From Isochrysis galbana (taxonomy: Eukaryota > Haptophyta > Isochrysidales > Isochrysidaceae), in NCBI GenBank assembly GCA_018136815.1, contig CM030935.1:5121294-5156293 (forward strand): a stretch of 35,000 nucleotides of DNA. The letters are read 5' to 3'. Made by a program: the position numbers and the translations under genes. The stretch's first letter is position 1. Every line of letters begins with the position of its first letter. This document shows positions 7,922 to 17,710 of this stretch, one piece after another. The notes below the pieces were generated by a model. It saw only the letters and a program-made list of their open reading frames with translations, did not search any database and was not told the origin of the DNA.

Positions 7922-10900
7922 CTAATCGTTCCCTTCCTCGTCCCACATAACGGAAGATGCGGCGGCTTGCGCAAGCATGCGGCCCACCTCGTTCTCATCT
8001 TCGTCGCCGCTGCCAAAGCCGGAGGGTTGGGGCGTCGCCGAGGCCTCGTCAGATTCGTGCGGGGGGGGCTCGTTGCACTCAGTATTCGAGGGTGCGAAGT
8101 CGTGGGGCTCGTACTCACGGCTCGGACGCTCAGACTGCATGCCTTGGCGCGCGCCGTTGTGGCGGGCGTACATTGCCTCAGCGTCAGTGCGTCCCGTGGC
8201 CATCGCTTCGCGTGCGAGACTGGGTGCAGAGAAGGGGGCCGGTAAGGCGACCACCGAGCTAGCTGAATACCTTGCTTGGGTGGCGGCGGCCGGCGGGGCG
8301 AGAAATCGATCTGAGAGCGTGGCGGCGCGTGGGGCCTGATACAGCGGCGTGTCCGGGGCGCTGCGGGCGCCGACACCGCTCGCTGTGCCGACATCCTGGT
8401 GCGAGGCGGAGAGCGACGAGCCGAGGGCAGAATCGGCGAATGAGGAGCTGGGCGTCGAATCGCGCGAACGCGAGAAACACAAGGAGGGCGGGTAGAGTGA
8501 GGCATCGTGCGACTGTGCGTAGATGTGTGTATCCTGGCTAGATGACAAGGGCCAACAGTGCGAAGAATGGAGCGCATCCGGCAGCGATGTCGAGCGAGCG
8601 ATCGAGCCTTGCTTGCTGAAGAAACCCGCCTCAAGGTTGATGCTGGTTGCGGGCGGCGGCTCCGCAAACACGGTGGCTCGGGTACGCGTCGTCTGCTGCC
8701 AAAACGCTACGTCATGGTCGGCGACGGGCGTGACTGCCGTGCGCCTGGCATTCTCGAGGAGCATTTGATGGTCATAGTCATTCGGCGGCGGTGGAGGCGA
8801 GCGCCCTCGGCAGGTCGAGCCAGCCGGCGACCAGTCTTTACGACGGGATTGATCATGCGCACCGAAGTGCGACTGCTGAGCGCCGAAGTCGGTGGAGGCA
8901 TAGTGCTGGTTGGCGCTTCCCGACGCCCAACTGGAACTGGGGGCCATGGCTGTGGCGGATGGAGCGGATTTGGGGCACTGGAGTCGGCGCTCCTCAGCCA
9001 TGTTGTAGGACGTCGCGGTTGGGGCCCATGTGGAGGACATCGCCATGGCAGGCGGAGCGGCATTGAGGCACTGGAGCTGGCGCTCCTCAGTTATGCTGAA
9101 CGAGGTCGCAGCCGGCGTCCAAGAATTGGATGAGATGGCGGCGGCGGGCGGGCCGGCGGTAGGACAATGGTGCCGATGCTCCTCGGCCCTTCCGTAGTGA
9201 GTGGCGGCTGGCGCCCATGCGGCGGAGGAGATGGCTGCGGCAGGCGGGCCGGCGGCGGGGTAATGTAGCCGGCGCTCTTCAGTCATGCTGTGCACAGTCG
9301 CAGCTGACGACCACGTGCTGGAGGAGATTGCAGTGGCGGACGGAGCGGCGGCAGGGTATAAGAGCCGGGGCTCCTCGGCCACGCTGTACAAAGTCGCAGC
9401 CGGCGCCCACGCGGCGGCGGGCGCGCCAGCGGCAAGGTATTGGAGCCGGTGCTCTTCGGCCATGCCGTATGAAGTTGCGGCCGGCGACCATGTGCCGGGG
9501 GAGATGGCGGCTGCGGGCGGGTTGGCAGCTGGACACTGGAGACGATGCTCCTCCAAGAGGCCGTAGGCCAGTGACTGCCCACCGTAGGGGAAACCGCTGA
9601 TACTGGCGTGCCGGCTGGTGAACTCGGAGCCTCGTAGTTGTCCTTGAGCGCAAGCAGAATCGGCAAGTAGCTGCGTAGGGAGCTGTGAGGTGGGAGCGGT
9701 ACGTGCGCGCGCGGTCACCTCCGCTTCCAGTCCCACGGTCGGCACGCTCCCGCGATGGGGCTCCCTCGGCGCCTTTGCGCGGACCATGGAGGGGTGCGCC
9801 TTGGCCGCAAAAACAGCGTTGGGTGCACTGCCAGTCTCACAAGAGGTCACTGGGCTGAAGCAGACCGCGAGCGGGTTGAGCGGCCGCGTAGAAAGGGCCC
9901 CGTCGCCCTCATCCTCGGCAGGCGGGCTGGCAGCAGAAGTCTCGGCCGTAAGCCGTGGGGCAGCCGCGCCCTCATACTGGGAGAGGAAGAGGGCGTGGCG
10001 TAAGGTGTCGAGCCACTGGCGCTGGAGCTCGCGGGTTGAGAACAGGAGCCGGACAGTGCAGCGCGGCCCCTCGCGCAGAGGGCCGTCACCAAAGGTCGGC
10101 AGCAGGGGCACCTCTGGAGTGGGGGGCGTCCCACCGGCCGTGGCCACCTGGTCGGCTGGCGGGCACGGGTCCTCCACGCTTGCGGCCGCTCCAGTCGCCT
10201 CAGCTGGCACTGGATCGGACGCCAACTGTGCGACTGCCAGCTGATCAAGCGGCAACACCGCCTCGGCACTGAGGAGAGCGAGTGCATCCCGAGTGAGCGG
10301 CGGTGAGGTGGGCTCGTCGCTATAGGCCGAGTCCGCACCCACGTCGTCTGGTCCTGTGGCGCGAGCTGGGGGAGATGGCTCGAGCGACGCAGGCGGGGCA
10401 ACTAGCGCAGTCGCGTGGCAGCCTGGTGTGACGTCGATCACATCGTCCGGAGGCAGGTCGAGGGCGATCCGTGGCGGTAGCTTGCCCGGTTCCATCCAGT
10501 TGACGAGCTCGAGCCGGAGCCCGTACATCACATCCCCTGGATCTGGCTCTACGGTCCCGGCGCCTGGTGCCAGCGCCACGCCGACAGCCGCGTCGACGCC
10601 ACTCGAGTCATCATTCTTCTCTGACGCCACCGAGCCCTCCATATAGGAGGCGGCCGGCGCTGCACCGCCAGCAACGGCGCTGTCCCTCTCGTTGGACAAG
10701 GGCTCACCGCCGGGCGCGCTCGCTTCCGTATACTCCTCGATCGTGCGAACGTGTCGGAGCGTGAGGATGCCAAGCCGCTCAACCTTGGAGGGGCTCGTGT
10801 GGATCGTAAGCGTGTTGAGGGTCAGCGAGAGCCATACATCACGCCAGACTGCTCCGTCGCCAGTGTCACTCGTTTCAGAGCCGCTGCCGCCCCCGCCCGT

Positions 10901-11800
10901 GCTACCGCCGGCGGCGGCAGCGGCGGCGACAGTCCCTGCTCCATCTCCAGGCGCGCCATTGGCCGTCGCGTCGGCGGCGTCGTCCGGCTCAAGCGTCGGC
11001 AAGGCGTCGAAGTTGGTGCGAGCCGGCTGGTGGCCTTTGTTGCGCGCGAGGGCGTCCTGAGCTACCTCCGGTACGACTGGTTGAGTCGCGACGCCGTCGA
11101 GACTATTGTGCCCTTCCAATCCTGCGTCGCATGCTAGAGTAGAGACGCCGCCTGCTTCCCCGTCCCCATCTGCGTCCCTGCTTGCGCGCTCCTCCACCAG
11201 CGCACTTGCGGTCTGGTTGCCGTCAGCCTGCTCGGCATCGACCTCTGCGGCCCCTCTCCGCTCTGCGTCGGCGTGGATCTGGGCGGCGAGGCTGGCGAGC
11301 GGATCGGCGTGGATCGGCGGGTCGGTGGCGGCGGCTAGCGCCTCTTTTGCCGCGGCTACCTGCGCCGCCAGCGTGCACAGCCGCTCAGAGGCCTCCCTCT
11401 GCTTAAGCTCAGCGTCAGCCGCAGAGCGAGCAAGGGCTCTCAGCTCTGCAGAGTGTGCTCGTGCTGCCGAGGCGAAGGGAAGGATCCTCTGGGCGCGGCA
11501 TGGCCTGACTGAGGCATCTGCGCGTCCCGCGTGCTCGGCCGCTGCCCGGTTGCGCCGGCGTGAAGACGAGGAGGACGAGGAGGAGGAGGGAGGAGGAGCG
11601 AGGGGAGGGGGGGAGAGCGCCGCGGCTCCGGACTTCTCCGGAGGTCCGGCGTGGGAGGCAGGCGGCAGCGGGACGCGGCGGGGTCGGGTGGCGCCGACGA
11701 TTGAGCCCGCCGCCATCGAGCCGTAGTACCCCGGCGGTAGCTCGGGGCGCACGTCGGGAGCACGAGCGAGGAGGAGGGGCTCACGCCGCCGCCGCCCCAT
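7922..11800 (-). CDS. PH-domain protein with large insertions and repeats
   Basis: 1292 residues from the ATG at 11800 (MGRRRREPL) to TAG at 7922-7924. The frame stays open upstream to 12652 only because the purine-rich satellite lacks stops, so I chose the ATG where ordinary composition begins. Residues about 105-160 look like a coiled coil. A PH fold can be traced: VWRDVWLSLT and LNTLTIHT (about 315) as the first strands, then LGILTLRHV, then YGLRLELVN, and CTVRLLFST followed by RELQRQWLDTL (about 580-606), which carries the conserved Trp of the C-terminal helix. The domain spans about 290 residues against a usual 100-120, because acidic Ala/Pro-rich inserts lie within it. Residues about 745-965 are seven roughly 30-residue repeats. 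The C-terminal part is Ser/Ala-rich and acidic at the end. Likely a membrane- or scaffold-associated protein; lipid binding cannot be judged. Confidence 0.7.
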   Translation of the reverse strand: MGRRRREPLLLARAPDVRPELPPGYYGSMAAGSIVGATRPRRVPLPPASHAGPPEKSGAAALSPPPLAPPPSSSSSSSSSRRRNRAAAEHAGRADASVRPCRAQRILPFASAARAHSAELRALARSAADAELKQREASERLCTLAAQVAAAKEALAAATDPPIHADPLASLAAQIHADAERRGAAEVDAEQADGNQTASALVEERASRDADGDGEAGGVSTLACDAGLEGHNSLDGVATQPVVPEVAQDALARNKGHQPARTNFDALPTLEPDDAADATANGAPGDGAGTVAAAAAAGGSTGGGGSGSETSDTGDGAVWRDVWLSLTLNTLTIHTSPSKVERLGILTLRHVRTIEEYTEASAPGGEPLSNERDSAVAGGAAPAASYMEGSVASEKNDDSSGVDAAVGVALAPGAGTVEPDPGDVMYGLRLELVNWMEPGKLPPRIALDLPPDDVIDVTPGCHATALVAPPASLEPSPPARATGPDDVGADSAYSDEPTSPPLTRDALALLSAEAVLPLDQLAVAQLASDPVPAEATGAAASVEDPCPPADQVATAGGTPPTPEVPLLPTFGDGPLREGPRCTVRLLFSTRELQRQWLDTLRHALFLSQYEGAAAPRLTAETSAASPPAEDEGDGALSTRPLNPLAVCFSPVTSCETGSAPNAVFAAKAHPSMVRAKAPREPHRGSVPTVGLEAEVTARARTAPTSQLPTQLLADSACAQGQLRGSEFTSRHASISGFPYGGQSLAYGLLEEHRLQCPAANPPAAAISPGTWSPAATSYGMAEEHRLQYLAAGAPAAAWAPAATLYSVAEEPRLLYPAAAPSATAISSSTWSSAATVHSMTEERRLHYPAAGPPAAAISSAAWAPAATHYGRAEEHRHHCPTAGPPAAAISSNSWTPAATSFSITEERQLQCLNAAPPAMAMSSTWAPTATSYNMAEERRLQCPKSAPSATAMAPSSSWASGSANQHYASTDFGAQQSHFGAHDQSRRKDWSPAGSTCRGRSPPPPPNDYDHQMLLENARRTAVTPVADHDVAFWQQTTRTRATVFAEPPPATSINLEAGFFSKQGSIARSTSLPDALHSSHCWPLSSSQDTHIYAQSHDASLYPPSLCFSRSRDSTPSSSFADSALGSSLSASHQDVGTASGVGARSAPDTPLYQAPRAATLSDRFLAPPAAATQARYSASSVVALPAPFSAPSLAREAMATGRTDAEAMYARHNGARQGMQSERPSREYEPHDFAPSNTECNEPPPHESDEASATPQPSGFGSGDEDENEVGRMLAQAAASSVMWDEEGND
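8905..9565 (-). repeat. Seven coding repeats of about 30 residues
   Basis: Within the PH-domain protein, units run from an (A/T)EE(R/H)RL core through PAAGPPAAAISS and W(A/S)PAAT to a hydrophobic or polar end. The second unit lacks about four residues. Units differ at many positions, so this is an old or diversifying array. No known repeat family is recognised. Confidence 0.8.
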
Positions 11801-12310
11801 GGGGGGGGGCGGGGGGAGAGGGGGAAGGGGGACTCCGCGGGACGGGGGGAAGGGGAGAAGAGAGAGTGGGGGGAGTGGGCGGCGACCCCACCAGCGGACG
11901 CACGAGATTATGTTAAAGAATACCACGTTTATGAGAGTTTCTCGCTCCGGAGGAGAAGGCGGACTGGAGGCGGGGGTTGAGAGCGGCAGCAGGAAGAGGA
12001 GAGAGAGGAGGCGGAGAGAGATCGGTGGGGTGAGGTTTGAAGGGAGGAATGAGGGAGAGAGAGGGAAGAAAGTACGTAATACTCGTGGAGCCTTTACTTT
12101 GTGCGGGACTGCTGGAGAGACGAGAGAAAAGGGGAAAGGGGCGGCACTTGCTTGGGACTCCGTCCGAGCCCCCGTGGGGGGGGGGGGGTGTTGGGAAGAG
12201 AGTTTACGACTCGCGTTTTCTAGTGAGAGGAGAGGAGGAAGGGAAGAGAGGGGACGCATACAGCAAGAGGAGAGAACTGGTGAGGAGAGAGAGAGAGAGA
12301 GTCCACAGCG
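11801..12310. repeat. Homopurine-rich tract upstream of the PH-domain gene
   Basis: The + strand is mostly G and A (the sense strand of the minus gene is C/T-rich). G runs lie at about 11801-11812 and 12177-12188. It includes the presumed promoter and 5' UTR of the gene starting at 11800. An intron in the leader cannot be excluded. Confidence 0.75.
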
Positions 12311-12790
12311 GGGGCGGGGTATTCCTTTCTCTCTCTCTCTTCTCTCTCTCTTCTCTCTCTCTTCTCTCTCCGCTCCCCCCTCCCCCTCTCTCTTCCCCCC
12401 TCTCTTTCTCTCTCTTTCCCCCCCCCCCCCCTCTCCTCTCTCTCTTCTCTCTCTCTTCTCTCTCCGCTCCCCCCTCCCCCTCTCTCTTCCCCCCTCTCTT
12501 TCTCTCTCTTTCCCCCCCCTCCCCCTCTCCTCTCTCTCTTCCCCCCTCTCTCTCACTCTCCTCCCCCCCCCCTCTCCTCTCTCTCTTCCCCCCTCTCCTT
12601 GTTCTCTTCCCCCCCCTCCCCCTCTCCTCTCTCTCTTCCCCCTCTCTCTCACTCTCCTCCCCCCCCCCCTCTCCTCTCTCTCTTCCCCCCTCTCCTTGTT
12701 CTCTTCCCCCCCCTCCCCCTCTCCTCTCTCTCTTCCCCCCTCTCTCTCACTCCCCCCCCCCCCCCCCTCTCCTCTCTCTCCCTCCCCGAC
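12311..12790. repeat. CT-rich minisatellite, period about 94-97 bp
   Basis: Nearly pure C and T on the + strand. The word CCGCTCC recurs at 12370 and 12464 (94 bp apart). TTGTTCTC recurs at 12599 and 12696 (97 bp apart). Units are built from CTCTCTCTTCCCC blocks and C runs. Long open frames crossing it on both strands are artefacts of composition. Confidence 0.85.
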
Positions 12791-13489
12791 CCACGAGAGA
12801 CACGTGGCTCTTCTATCGGTTAAAAGGAAGCGAGGGCCATCTCCTCCTCAGCAGAGAGAGGCGAACAGAGGCGCTGCATGTCGCAGTCGCCTCGAGGAAC
12901 CCGAGTGTTTACAAAAAAATCAAACGTCCATGTAATGATATATACGGGGCTCAGAGCACTCAACTGTCCCGAGTAACCTTCAAAGAAGGAGCTTCCTGTC
13001 GCCGCTTTTAAGAGATAAAAACAACGAGCTACTCGAGTCTTTAGTCCCTTGGTTGGCCCCGGCTACGGAACTTTGGGCTCGCTCGGCGAAAACAAAAATG
13101 CGGCTGGGACTTGGGCGGGAAGCCAAAGCGCGAAAGTGCGAAAGTTGGGGTCACGGGGCGGGGCGATGCGCCGGGGGAGGGGAGAGGGAGAGGAGGAGGA
13201 GGGGCAAAGTATGTGCCTAGAGTTTCGGGTTCGTCGAAGCGAAGCTTGTTGCCTCGTTGCCTCCCTGTCTCTCTCTCTCTGTCTGTGGAAACGGCTCGCG
13301 AGGGCGCACCCGCACCGCCTGAATGTGAAACGCGGAGTTAACAATGGACAATGGCAGATGGTCCTCCTTCTACTTCTACTTCTTCTTCTATCCCTAGAGG
13401 GGAGAAATGTATTCACCGTTTTTCTATGAAAGCAAAAAACAGGCCGTTTTCGCCGTTTTTGAAACACCTTCCGTTTCTCCCTCCGTTCT
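12791..13489. other. Intergenic before element A
   Basis: Mixed composition, no supported gene. Short SSRs occur (CTCTCTCTCT near 13270, TTCTACTTCT near 13370). It may include part of the 5' leader of element A, whose left boundary is not defined. Confidence 0.45.
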
Positions 13490-13492
13490 CAA

Positions 13493-13508
13493 CTAAGTTT
13501 ATACTTAG
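13493..13508 (+). promoter_or_regulatory. Leader hairpin before ORF1 unit 1, element A
   Basis: CTAAGT pairs with ACTTAG around the loop TTAT, ending 5 nt before the ATG at 13514. It is preceded by CTCAACTA as in copy 1 (CTCAACTA), but the stem differs. Confidence 0.55.
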
Positions 13509-13513
13509 ACGCG

Positions 13514-14695
13514 ATGGAGCGCGCCGCCGCGACTCCCCTCTCCTTCGGGCCCCCCGCCGAGGGCGCCCCACCAGCGACCATGGAGCAGCCGCTATCGAAG
13601 CGGCCGCGTCCGCCCACCGAGGCCGAGCAGGTGCGTGCGACTCCGGTCGCGCCACACGGCCCGTGGCCCCGGCCACACCACCCATGGCAGCCATGCTGGC
13701 CTCCCCCATGGGGGACAGCAGGCTGCTGGAAGCATCCCATCAATGCCAGGCTCATGCAGCCACCCTTCCATTGGGCATGCCTTATGGCAGAGGCCCCTCT
13801 CGCCCTGGCAAGGGTCGCGCTGCTCCGGCAGCGCGGCCCGAGGCCGGGTGGCCCTTATGGGCACATCATCCACTCCACTTCAACGCACAACACACTCTCC
13901 AGAAGCACCCCCTCACACTCAGCACGCAACACACATGAGACACAAAGGTACGACCCCCCTGGGAGAGACCAGCGCCGAATGACACCGCCTACTGCCCGCG
14001 CCCGCACGACACTGAGTACGGACACCCCCGACCCCGCCTCACAGGGACAAGGCTCCGACGAAGACAACATCATCACAGACTCAGACGCCAACTTCGAGCT
14101 CTCATTCCACCAGGCCGGAGACATCATAATCCAGGACACGACGGTGTATGCCGCCATCGTCGAACTTCTCCTAGAACTCGAGGGAGTTGACCCCGAGCCA
14201 GACTTCTGGGCCCGCTCGGCGAGGGGCCCGTGGCACATAGCAGTCAACGAAGACTGCGCGCAACAGTTCAAGGCCAAATACGGCGACCTCACCATCATCC
14301 GCGTCTTGGGCCAAGACATCCCCGTGCGCGTCAGCGTGGACTCCATCGAAGAAAAGCTTAACAAAAAAGGCACCTCCTCTCGCAAGGCCCTCTACGAGGC
14401 GCTCCAGGACGTCGCGGCCCACGTCGTGGTCGAGGCGGACGGCCTCGCGCAAGCATCGAAAATCAACCTAAGCTCACTCGTCAAAGCGGTTGAGGCACAA
14501 GGCCTCACTTTCTCAAAGGGGAACCGCGAACGGATGAAACTCGAGGGCGAGTCAGGCACTTTCGTGTCGAAAGTAGCCCACTCTACCCGCTACAGAGCCA
14601 GCAACTGGCTCAGCCGCCCAGCTCCACCGTCTCGCCACCCAATCAAGGACTCCCCATGGTGGGTGGCAGCATTGCTGCCACCCCCATGGTGGTAA
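13514..14695 (+). pseudogene. ORF1 unit 1 of element A (Gag-like)
   Basis: A frame of 393 codons. Residues 1-150 are Pro/Arg-rich with the KRPRP motif and are underlain by many hairpins. From about residue 190 a folded domain is visible (YAAIVELLLELEGVD, then GPWHIAVNEDCAQQFKAKYG). The same pattern recurs in unit 2 (RLEGLD, GPWIFYVDDDAHDQFKAAYG), so both belong to one ORF1 core family of unknown fold. Unit 1 ends without a zinc-finger region: near 14642 the sequence switches to unit 2, and the last roughly 17 codons are read in a frame different from that of unit 2. Expected role is binding of the element RNA. Confidence 0.7.
13680..13870 (+). other. Hairpin cluster inside ORF1 unit 1
   Basis: Perfect short stems follow one another: CCCCCATGGGGG at about 13702, TGCC(TTAT)GGCA at 13778-13789, CCCT(GGCA)AGGG at 13803-13814, CGCGCTGC(TCCG)GCAGCGCG at 13816-13835, GGCC(CGA)GGCC at 13835-13845 and GCCC(TTAT)GGGC at 13851-13862. 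Copy 1 has an equivalent cluster with other stem sequences. Confidence 0.65.
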
Positions 14696-16055
14696 CTCCT
14701 ACCAGCAGTGCACCCCTCGGGGGCGGGCACTTGACACAACAATCAATCCTTGGAGCCTTTGCTCCCACCAACCAACCAACAACCCATGCGCCCAAGTCGT
14801 ATGCAGAAGCCACGCATGGGAGCAAACTGAAGGAGCCAGCCCAACAAGCTCTGAGGCAGCCAGCCCAACAACAACCGCAACAGCTGTCGCGCAAGCGGGC
14901 CGACCCACAGTCGGATCCCAAAGGGACTCCCACCAACACCACCCAACTCGCTCCCCCTCCAATGGATGAAGAAGAGGAACCCGAAGACACACCCTTTTTC
15001 ATTCAGCTAGCGCAACTAGCTGAAGACAAAAAGGACATTAAAAGTGAGGATGTAGCCACGTTCATGAAGTTTCTTCTCTCTAGGCTAGAGGGCCTAGATG
15101 CCACGCCAGATGGGATGGACAAGGGCCGAAAGGGCCCATGGATTTTCTACGTCGATGACGATGCTCACGACCAATTCAAGGCCGCTTATGGCGACAAACT
15201 TCAAACGGTACTCTCGGGAGTCCCGCATGAGTTTGGAGTCACCTATGGCACGATAGCCGACTCAGCTCCCCGCAAATCTAGCGCTATCAGGTCCTCTCTC
15301 AAAGAGGTCGCCACCTACATCGTGTTTCGCATTTTCGACCCGATTAAGGCATACAAAACTAAAACTCGGCATCTGGCTAGTGCATTGGAGCGTGAAGGCT
15401 TCCATGTCCTTAGGGGCAATCAACAGCGAGTCAAGACCACGCTCGAAGGGATCACTAAAGTAGAAGCCGGTAAACGTCCAATTTGGCACTTCTACGTATA
15501 CACAGACACCACCGCCCTGGGCCATCGCTTTCCCCGAACCTTCCACGTGACCCTCGATGACGGGGAAAACTTCAACTTGGACTTTGGACTACGCGGTCCG
15601 CTCATCGGTGGAATGCGTAACACCGGACGGCGACATTGCCATACACGGCGCCCCGGGCGGGTGCAAAGGATACGATAAGCCCTGGGCTATCTCATATCTA
15701 CGTAAAAATCAAGTCAGCTTTCGCCAATGCACGTGCGAACAAGACAAGGCGAAAGCGGAGCAGCGCAAACGCCAACGCGAAGTAAGCAACGCCATGGACT
15801 ACAGGGCCCTAATGGGTCTTGGAGCGGCGGCACCGTGCCGTCGATTCATGGCAGGCGAATGCAAAAATAATCGCATGAAGGGGCGACAAATCGTCCAATG
15901 CTCTTTCTTCCAGCCATGACATCCCCGGATGTTGGGTAAAGGACCCCGCCACGGGTAAACAAAATTGTATGGTCAAGTGCAATCTGAAACCTAATAAGGC
16001 CTATCCAGGGTACTGCGTGAACGGAGTAAGTTGCCTGTACCGTCATGGTGAATAA
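14643..16055 (+). pseudogene. ORF1 unit 2 of element A, two frameshifts
   Basis: The frame around 14656-15600 encodes a Pro/Gln-rich head shared with element B (LGGGHLTQQSILGAFAP, SRKRADPQSD), then the ORF1 core domain (GPWIFYVDDDAHDQFKAAYG). Coding then shifts frame near 15590 to a stretch with CRRFMAGECKNN, and again near 15885 to a stretch ending C-x3-C-x10-C-x5-C-x3-H, a zinc-binding pattern. The stop is TAA at 16053-16055. The element-type order is core domain then Cys/His finger. The two frameshifts mark it as a pseudogene. A 16-bp hairpin with one bulge lies at 14654-14689. Confidence 0.75.
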
Positions 16056-16440
16056 TAGTGATCTTAAGATTGCGACATACAATTTGAATGGAGCAAAACA
16101 TAAATTAGCGTCGACTTTAGCGCAAGCGAGACTAGGAGGGATCCACGTTCTTTACGCGCAAGAATTGCATCACTATAACGAGCAATTTGGCCTTCTCAAA
16201 AGTAGATGCGCGAAGCCTCACGGTCAGCATTCGGGGAAACAACACGCTCCCGGCCTTTTGGAAGCAGGCACTCGAGAACTTCAGACGGGTTCAACTCCTT
16301 CGGGAAACAAGCACCCGGGAAGGGACCCAGGGCTCTCCTGTATGGCATAACCTCTTTCACAAGGCTCCATCGGTACACCATTCACATAGGGCTAAATGGG
16401 AATCTCTACAGACAGTTATAGTTCATAATACTATCAATAA
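16045..16440 (+). pseudogene. ORF2 remnant: endonuclease N-terminus joined to post-RT region
   Basis: The ATG at 16045 overlaps the ORF1 stop. The first roughly 50 residues read LKIATYNLNGAKHKL and later VLYAQELHHYN, matching the start of APE-type endonucleases of non-LTR elements (the N of NLNG and the E of QE are metal or catalytic residues). Near 16195 the frame changes to one giving LPAFWKQALENFRRVQLL and GSPVWHNLFHKAP, which looks like the region C-terminal to reverse transcriptase in LINE ORF2. More than 700 expected residues, including the catalytic reverse transcriptase core, are absent. Similarity ends near 16440, close to an ATAGT/ACTAT inverted repeat. Confidence 0.75.
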
Positions 16441-16990
16441 CGCCCTCAGCCTCGCCGCAGCATCATGCGCGGCGGAGGCCTCGGCCTGCCGCCGCAGTTG
16501 CTCACCACGCCGAGATGCGGACGCAGTAACCTCTATCTCACTGGCCTCGGACTTGCGCTTGCAAAAGCCCATCGTGAAGAGGGTGCCTCCCTTCCCCGAC
16601 GGCATCGGGCGAGTTCGCATTGCTCGACAGTTCCCCGACAGCAGCGTGCACTGTGCCGCAGCCCTTCACAAGCCACAGGCCCTTGGCTTTGGCTAGAATA
16701 CGTATGAAAACAAGCCTATGTTACTGTGTCACAATGATGATACGAGCGTGGAGCGTGGCGGGAATGTGGGTGCCAGGCAGACAACACTTTTCGCGCGCAT
16801 CTCGCGCGCAGGAGGGCTCCTCAGGAGGGGGGGGGGGGGGAGGCGAAACACCAGCGTTCGCGGGCGAGGGGCGGGCGAGGGGGGGGGGGGGGGGGGCGAA
16901 ACACACTGCACACCACGAGCGACCACCCCGAAACACGGAAGGCACCCCCCAAAAAAACGACCACGACTATTTTTTGTTTGAGTAACTTGT
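16441..16990. other. Intergenic with a minus-strand frame and long G runs
   Basis: A minus-strand frame at 16423-16620 encodes a stretch with GFCKRKSEASEIE and a short Ala/Arg-rich helix. It may be a gene or element fragment but matches nothing I recognise. G runs of 14 (16827-16840) and 18 (16879-16896) follow. Confidence 0.4.
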
Positions 16991-17710
16991 AGAAGTAGAA
17001 CAGCAGGTGTGGGGGGAGAGGGGCGGAGGGAGGGAGAGCGACCCCCGGCGTGGAGAGGAGTGGTCTAGAGAGAGAGGGGGGGGGCGGGAGGCGGGGAGGG
17101 GCTCGCTCTGTCTCCGCCTCCGACTACTTTACTATACAATATATTCATCTACGACTGCCTCCTCCCTCTGCTCTCTCTCGCGTAACGAGAGGTCCGGGGG
17201 GGGGGGGGGGGAGGGGGGGGGGGGGGGGGGGGGGGGGGCACTTCGCCCCGTCGCCTCGCCCTCTCCTCCCCCCCCCTTTCCCTCTCTTTCTTCTCCCCTG
17301 CCTTCCTACTATTACGAGTTCTGCCCCGCCCCCCCTCCCCCTTTCTCGCGCCCGTCCCTCTCGCTCTGTCTTCACTCCCCCCCCCCTCTTCCTCCCTCAC
17401 CATTTTCTCTCTCTACCCTTCTCTTCTCTTCTCTCCTCTCCCTCTCTCCCCCCCTCCCCCCTCCCTCTCTCCTCCCCTCTCTCTTCTCTCTCTCTCCCTC
17501 CCTCTCTTCTCTCCCTCCCTCCCTCCCTCCTCTCTCTCCCTCTCTCTCTCCCTCTCTCTCTCTCTCTCTCCATTCCGCCATCTTCCCCCCCCCCGCGGCG
17601 GCCGCCGGACTCATCGCGCGGGATACGGAAAACAATCTCTCCGCCCCCCCCCCCTCCCCCCCTCCCCCCCTCCCCCCCCTCCCCCGCGCGCCCCCCGCGC
17701 GGGAGCTCGA
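16991..17710. repeat. Purine tract, G26 run and CT-rich satellite
   Basis: GA-rich to about 17100, then G16-A-G26 at 17196-17238, then almost pure C/T from about 17265 to 17570 and C runs to 17695. The purine-to-pyrimidine switch precedes the plus-strand gene at 17817, in the same order as seen in the sense direction upstream of the gene starting at 11800. Confidence 0.85.

Larger units (their letters stand above)
13490..16440 (+). mobile_element. Element A: rearranged non-LTR retrotransposon
   Basis: A LINE-type element is indicated by ORF1 proteins with a C-terminal Cys/His zinc-binding motif, an overlapping ORF2 start with the N-terminus of an AP-endonuclease-like domain (NLNG and QE motifs), and a fragment typical of the region after the reverse transcriptase. 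It holds two ORF1-type units in series: unit 1 (13514-14642) begins MERAAATP, and unit 2 (14643-16055) matches element B. The two core domains are homologous but divergent. The reverse transcriptase itself is missing. Frameshifts and the deletion make the copy inactive. No target-site duplication was found, so the boundaries are approximate. Confidence 0.85.

Noticed and set aside
11801-12652. Upstream extension of the PH-protein frame by 284 codons
   Set aside because: It runs through the purine/pyrimidine satellite with Arg/Gly/Glu and Pro/Leu/Ser monotony; the frame is open because of composition.
11799-13011. Long plus-strand frames across the CT satellite
   Set aside because: Translation is Ser/Leu/Pro monotony from repeats, with overlapping frames equally open.
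16423-16620. Minus-strand 65-codon frame (GFCKRKSEASEIE) as a gene
   Set aside because: Short, no start context or partner exon found, no recognisable family; kept only as a note in the intergenic entry.
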